A stretch of DNA of 64,000 nucleotides. It comes from Spiractinospora alimapuensis. Its GTDB lineage: Bacteria; Actinomycetota; Actinomycetes; Streptosporangiales; Streptosporangiaceae. The translations under genes were made by a program, and so were the position numbers. Positions 60,553 through 64,000 of the stretch are shown here, piece by piece (positions within the stretch are counted from its first letter, which is position 1; every line of letters begins with the position of its first letter). The DNA lies in the NCBI RefSeq assembly GCF_018437505.1, contig NZ_CP072467.1:434001-498000 (forward strand), written 5' to 3'. Under the pieces are notes generated by a model that saw nothing but the letters and a program-made list of their open reading frames with translations, was not told where the DNA came from and did no database searches.

Positions 60553-61791
60553 GAGCCCGGTCGCGGCGACGATGGTCCCGAACATCACGACCGTCATGCT
60601 CCCCAGGGACGCCTCTCCGTGGGCGGTCATCCCGGCGAGCGCCGACAGCCCGCCGCCCAGGGCGAACTGGACCGACCCCAACAGCGCGGACGCGCTACCG
60701 GCGCGGGACTGCGGCTGACTCGACAGGGCGATGGTCGTCGCGTTCGGCGAGATGAAGCCCGTACTGAACATCATGGCGAGCAGCGCCACGGAGACACTCA
60801 GCAGCCCTCCCCCGCTCACCGTGATGGCGGCGAGCGCCACGACGCTGACGAGCGCGCCGACCAGGCCGCCCAACAGGAGCCGCGACATGGGGATCCGGTT
60901 GATCAACGCCGCGTTGACCTGGGTTCCCAGCACCATGGCGATCGTGTTCACCGCGAAGATCAGGCTGTACTGCTGCGGCGTCGCTCCGAGCTCCGTCTGG
61001 GAGACGAAGGAGAACGACGCGACGTAGGTGAAGGTCATCGAGAAGCTGAGCGCCAGCGTGAGTGCCGGGACCACGAACCGCGCGTCGCGCAGGAGGTCCA
61101 GGAACACGCGGCTGGCCGCACCGAGCCGCAGGGGTTGCCGCTGGGCTCTGGGCAGGGACTCCGGCAAAACGAACGCGACCAGTCCGGCCGAGACCAGCCC
61201 CGCGACACCCAACACCACGAAGGAGAGCTGCCACGGGCCGACCAGCAGGAGCTGGGCCCCGAGGATCGGTCCCAGCATGGGGGCGAGCCCCACGAGGAGG
61301 ATCAGACGGGAGAAGAACCGCGCGGCCCGCTCCCCGGTGAAGAGGTCCCGCACGATGGCCCGCGACACCACGGCACCGGCCGCGCCGGAGAGGCCCTGCA
61401 GGAAGCGGAGCAGGATCAGGGTGTCGGCGTCGGTGGCGACGACCGACAGGAACGAGGTGAGCGCAAAGATCGAGCTGCCGACGAGGAGCGGCATGCGTCG
61501 CCCCACCGCGTCGCTCATCGGCCCGATCACCAGTTGGCCGAGCGCGATGCCGACCATGATCGCGGTCAGGGTGAGTTGGATCTGGGACTGCGGCGCCCCG
61601 AGGTCGGTGGCGATCTCGGGGAACGCGGGAAGGTAGAGGTCGGTCGCCAACGGACCCACCGCCGTCAACATGCCCAGCACGAACACGAGGAAGGCCACCG
61701 AGCGCCGCTTGGGCGCGGGTGTCTCCTCGGACCGCTGGTGCTGGTGCTGGCGTTGCCGAGGCGGTGCGGGTCGGGTGAGGACGTGCGTCAT
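60508..61791 (-). CDS. MFS drug efflux transporter, Bcr/CflA family
   Basis: The 427-aa membrane protein should have 12 helices. Bcr/CflA marks are MLTAVGPLATDLYLPAFPEIATDLGAPQSQIQLTLTAIMVGIALGQLVIGPMSDAVGRRMPLLVGS (about residues 40-105), RFLQGLSGAAGAVVSRAIVRDLFTG and APMLGPILGAQLL. The charged, Gln-rich N-terminal tail is cytoplasmic. ATG 61791 has GGAGCG upstream. Its 3' end overlaps the MarR gene, so the two may be controlled together, though they are convergent. Confidence 0.92.
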   Translation of the reverse strand: MTHVLTRPAPPRQRQHQHQRSEETPAPKRRSVAFLVFVLGMLTAVGPLATDLYLPAFPEIATDLGAPQSQIQLTLTAIMVGIALGQLVIGPMSDAVGRRMPLLVGSSIFALTSFLSVVATDADTLILLRFLQGLSGAAGAVVSRAIVRDLFTGERAARFFSRLILLVGLAPMLGPILGAQLLLVGPWQLSFVVLGVAGLVSAGLVAFVLPESLPRAQRQPLRLGAASRVFLDLLRDARFVVPALTLALSFSMTFTYVASFSFVSQTELGATPQQYSLIFAVNTIAMVLGTQVNAALINRIPMSRLLLGGLVGALVSVVALAAITVSGGGLLSVSVALLAMMFSTGFISPNATTIALSSQPQSRAGSASALLGSVQFALGGGLSALAGMTAHGEASLGSMTVVMFGTIVAATGLLGHGLLRARRLAHA

Positions 61792-61996
61792 CAACGCTCC
61801 GAATCCGGGGTGCGTGGAAGTGGAAGAGATACGGACGCGCGCTTGGGGCTCCGCATACTCGACGTGCAACACCACGACCCGGGCAGACAGTCCGAACATT
61901 CCCGTTATCTCGCCGTGATCTGAATTACGTCGAGGGACGCGGCTGACCAGGGCGGTCGAGCGTGACGCGGGTCATTGACCTCCCTCCCCCACGCGC

Positions 61997-62030
61997 TTGA
62001 CCTCAACCGGACTTGATGTTGAAGGCTCAA
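61997..62030 (+). promoter_or_regulatory. MerR-type promoter before the oxidoreductase pseudogene
   Basis: TTGACC (61997-62002) starts an inverted repeat CCTCAAC ... GTTGAAGG (about 62001-62024), the pattern TTGACCTCAAC-n-GTTGA typical of promoters whose long spacer is untwisted by MerR-family activators. No merR gene is seen in the window. Confidence 0.5.
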
Positions 62031-62067
62031 GGCACGACACGGAGTGGGAACGAAGGCGGTGGAGTCG

Positions 62068-63041
62068 ATGCGCGCGATTCGCGTGAGGGAGTTCGGCTGG
62101 CCGGGAAACCTGGTCAGCGAGCTGGTGAGCGATCCGGTGCCCGGGCCCGACCAGGCGCTCATCGACGTGTCCTTCGCCAACGTGATGTACGTGGACACAC
62201 TCCTGCGGGCCGGACGGTGCGACGACCTCCTCGACGTCCGCCCGCCCTACGTACCGGGCAGCGGCGTCGCGGGAACGGTGCGCCGAATCGGCGCCCACGT
62301 CGCGCCGGAATGGCTGGGTCGGGACGTCATCGCCGACATCGGGATCGGTGGCTACGCCGAGCGCGCCGTCGCCCCGGAGAGCTCACTGATCGAGATCCCA
62401 CCGGGATGCCGCACGAGTCGGCCCTCGCGGTCCTCTCCGACGGCGCCACGGCGTGCTGGGCCAGCGACACCGCGGCGTTCCGCGCCGGCGAGTGGGTCCT
62501 CGTCACGGCGGCCTGCGGCGGCGCGGGCAGTCTGGTGGTCCAGTTGGCCCGTGCCGCCGGCACCCGTGTGGTGGGCGCCGCGTCGGGACGGCTGAAGCTG
62601 GACCGGGTCCGCGCGCTGGGCGCGGAGGCCGTCGTCGACTACTCCCAAGCGGGCTGGGCCGACCGGGTTCGAGACGTCACCGACGGCGCGGGAGCCTCGG
62701 TCGTCGTCGACGGAACCGGCGGTCGGCTGGCCGAGATCGCCTACTCGACCCTCGCCGACGGCGGGACCTTCGTGTCCTACGGAGTCTGCGACGGACCGGC
62801 CGTCGACGTCGACGAGCGGGAGGCGGCGGCGCGCGGGATCGGCATGCGTCGACTCGTCGGGTGCGCGGCGCCGCGCGACGACGAACAACGCCTGACCCGC
62901 CGCGCCCTGGACCTCGTGCGACGCGGGGAGCTCACGCCGCTGATCGCGCTCACCATTCCGCTGGACCGCGCCGTCGACGCGCACATCCTCCTCGAGCAGC
63001 GCGCCGCCGCGGGAAAGGTGCTGTTGGTGGTCGGCGGGTGA
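62068..63041 (+). pseudogene. Zinc-free quinone oxidoreductase (medium-chain), frameshifted
   Basis: The first part (MRAIRVREFGWPG, then ALIDVSFANVMYVDTLLRAG, GSGVAGTVRRIG and YAERAVAPESSLIEIP) is in one frame from ATG 62068. The rest (GMPHESALAVLSDGATA, VLVTAACGGAGSLVVQLARAAGTRVVGAASG, VVVDGTGGRLAEIAYSTLADGGTFVSYG, LEQRAAAGKVLLVVGG) is in another frame to 63041. One base lost near 62396-62410, in CCACCGGGATG, would restore an enzyme of about 325 aa of the NADPH:quinone reductase group. It may be a true pseudogene or a sequencing error. Confidence 0.8.
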
Positions 63042-63049
63042 GGGGCCCT

Positions 63050-63655
63050 TCAGTACAGGGCGCGCACGTCGATGTCCACGGCGAAGGGGACGGAGAGGCG
63101 GAGCCGGCCGCGTTCGATGCCAGTGGCGACGTACTGGCCGGTGGTGTCGTCGAGCTCGTAGACGTGCACCACCGGCCTCGCGTTCTCCTCTTCGACCCGC
63201 CAGAAGTGCCGGATCCCCGCCTTGGCGTACTTCAGTGGTTTGGTCTCGCGGTCACGTTCCTCCGACTCCGGGGAGACGATCTCCACGACCAGCAGGACGT
63301 CCTCGGGCAGGAGATAGGTCCGGCTCGCGTCCCGCACCGGCTCGTGGAACACCACAACGTCCGGCTCCGGGCGTTGCCGATGGCCCAGCTTGATCGTCAT
63401 CTCCGGCTCGACACGCACGCCGGGAGGGGCCGCCGCATCGAGCGCGGCCCCCAAGCGCATCATCACCCGGGCGTGGAAGGACCGCTGGACCCACCGCACC
63501 ACGAGCACCCCGTCGAGGAGTTCGACATGGCGGGGAGCCGCCCCGGGGAGGTGGTCGAGGTCGTCGGCCGTCCATCCTCCGGGTGGTGCGGCGAGCCAGT
63601 TCGGCAGCGACGCCGCCGGTTCGGGGGCTGGTCCTGTGGAACTGGACAACGCCAT
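63050..63655 (-). CDS. Uma2-family putative endonuclease (3 of 3)
   Basis: The 201-aa protein has the Uma2 PD-(D/E)XK pattern: HVELLDGVLVVRWVQRSFHARVMMRLGAAL (about 43-72), RPEPDVVVFHEP (active-site Asp), and VLLVVEIVSPESEERDRETKPLKYAKAGIRHFWRVEEE (Glu, Asp and Lys). It belongs to a different subgroup from the two copies at 24 and 26 kb, as shown by the EIVSPESEERDR rather than EVLSTWSQRRDR core. It is tail to tail with the oxidoreductase pseudogene. Confidence 0.87.
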   Translation of the reverse strand: MALSSSTGPAPEPAASLPNWLAAPPGGWTADDLDHLPGAAPRHVELLDGVLVVRWVQRSFHARVMMRLGAALDAAAPPGVRVEPEMTIKLGHRQRPEPDVVVFHEPVRDASRTYLLPEDVLLVVEIVSPESEERDRETKPLKYAKAGIRHFWRVEEENARPVVHVYELDDTTGQYVATGIERGRLRLSVPFAVDIDVRALY

Positions 63656-63758
63656 GGGCCTCCGGACAGCTCGGACGACGCGGGTACCGCGACCCTAACT
63701 CACGTCGCCCGAGCGCCGTCGCGCCTTCGTTGGGCCTGGAGGCCGGTCCGATCGACCG

Positions 63759-64000
63759 TCAGATCGGCCAGGTCTCCTCGCGCCAGGCGGCGTCCCAGAA
63801 CATCCACTCGTAGGTGGTGGCCCGCAGGAACGCCTCGCGCATGCGGGAGACGGTGAAGTCGTCGGCGCGGTCGGCCAGCCGGTCGGCGATCGTCTTGACC
63901 TGTTCGGTGGCCTTGGCGAAGTCCTCGTCGGCGTAGGTGGCGATCCAGTCCGCGTAGGGATGGCCGGTGAGGTCACCGGCCTTGGCCATGAGGCGGTCGC
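63759..64000 (-). CDS. tenA: TenA-like thiaminase II, C-terminal part (cut by window end)
   Basis: The visible 80 residues end HPYADWIATYADEDFAKATEQVKTIADRLAD, then FLRATTYEWMFWDAAWREETWPI, the standard TenA C terminus with the YADEDF and the late EWMFWDAAW segment that includes an active-site Glu. TenA hydrolyses aminopyrimidine products of thiamine breakdown to salvage the pyrimidine. The start lies beyond position 64000, so length and start are not visible. Confidence 0.85.
   Translation of the reverse strand, partial: DRLMAKAGDLTGHPYADWIATYADEDFAKATEQVKTIADRLADRADDFTVSRMREAFLRATTYEWMFWDAAWREETWPI

Overview
This window is chromosomal DNA from a high-GC (roughly 70%) actinobacterium. Codon use, mycothiol-type and F420-type enzyme families, GTG starts and gene content resemble Nocardiopsis and relatives, but that assignment is inferred from gene character and was not tested by a search. 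Housekeeping anchors are citrate synthase (gltA), the initiator tRNA, the rescue factor ArfB and endonuclease V. I found no transposase, integrase, phage, CRISPR array or large biosynthetic cluster.

Layout. Positions 1-5.1 kb: small enzymes and two efflux or detoxification units, each with a TetR regulator and a recognisable operator (epoxide hydrolase; a 14-helix MFS pump). Positions 5.1-16.4 kb: a frame-disrupted membrane protein, gltA, an iron-sulfur FhuF-like protein, arfB, several hydrolases, a glycerophosphodiesterase and a CapA-like lipoprotein. Positions 16.5-27.2 kb: a Tat-exported multicopper oxidase, a RelE/Phd toxin-antitoxin pair, an unusual two-component system, an ECF sigma factor with its DGPF partner, and a set of oxidoreductases and Uma2 nucleases.

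Positions 27.2-49.4 kb form a carboxylic-acid catabolic region, with FAH just beyond it. It contains (a) IclR, CaiB-type CoA transferase, enoyl-CoA hydratase, a tripartite tricarboxylate transporter (TctC-TctB-TctA) and a decayed L-2-hydroxyglutarate oxidase; (b) a GntR regulator divergent from an IlvD/Edd sugar-acid dehydratase; (c) a nine-gene minus-strand operon, tctC-tctB-tctA-larA-rraA-ldh2-larE-larB-larC, most of whose genes overlap or abut. It carries its own GntR gene and a perfect 20-bp palindrome in the divergent promoter region shared with a fumarylacetoacetate-hydrolase-family gene. System (c) combines solute import, a nickel-pincer racemase homologue with its complete cofactor pathway (LarB, LarE, LarC), a 2-hydroxyacid dehydrogenase and an RraA-type aldolase/decarboxylase. 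It reads as a self-contained pathway for using the 'wrong' stereoisomer of a hydroxy-dicarboxylate such as D-malate, and is the most interesting system here.

Positions 49.7-64 kb: FAH family protein, CPBP membrane protein, acetyltransferase, TetR/MFS pair, secreted alkaline phosphatase, the initiator tRNA, and a formamidase cluster (AmiC-like cytosolic sensor, FmdB, AmiS/UreI channel, formamidase) with a leader hairpin that can hide a ribosome site. A MarR regulator, a Bcr/CflA pump, a frameshifted quinone oxidoreductase, a Uma2 nuclease and the C-terminal part of a TenA-like thiaminase follow. Three genes (5.1, 33.7 and 62.1 kb) are frame-disrupted. The 38.4-39.6 kb stretch holds no convincing gene but carries a diverged repeat pair.
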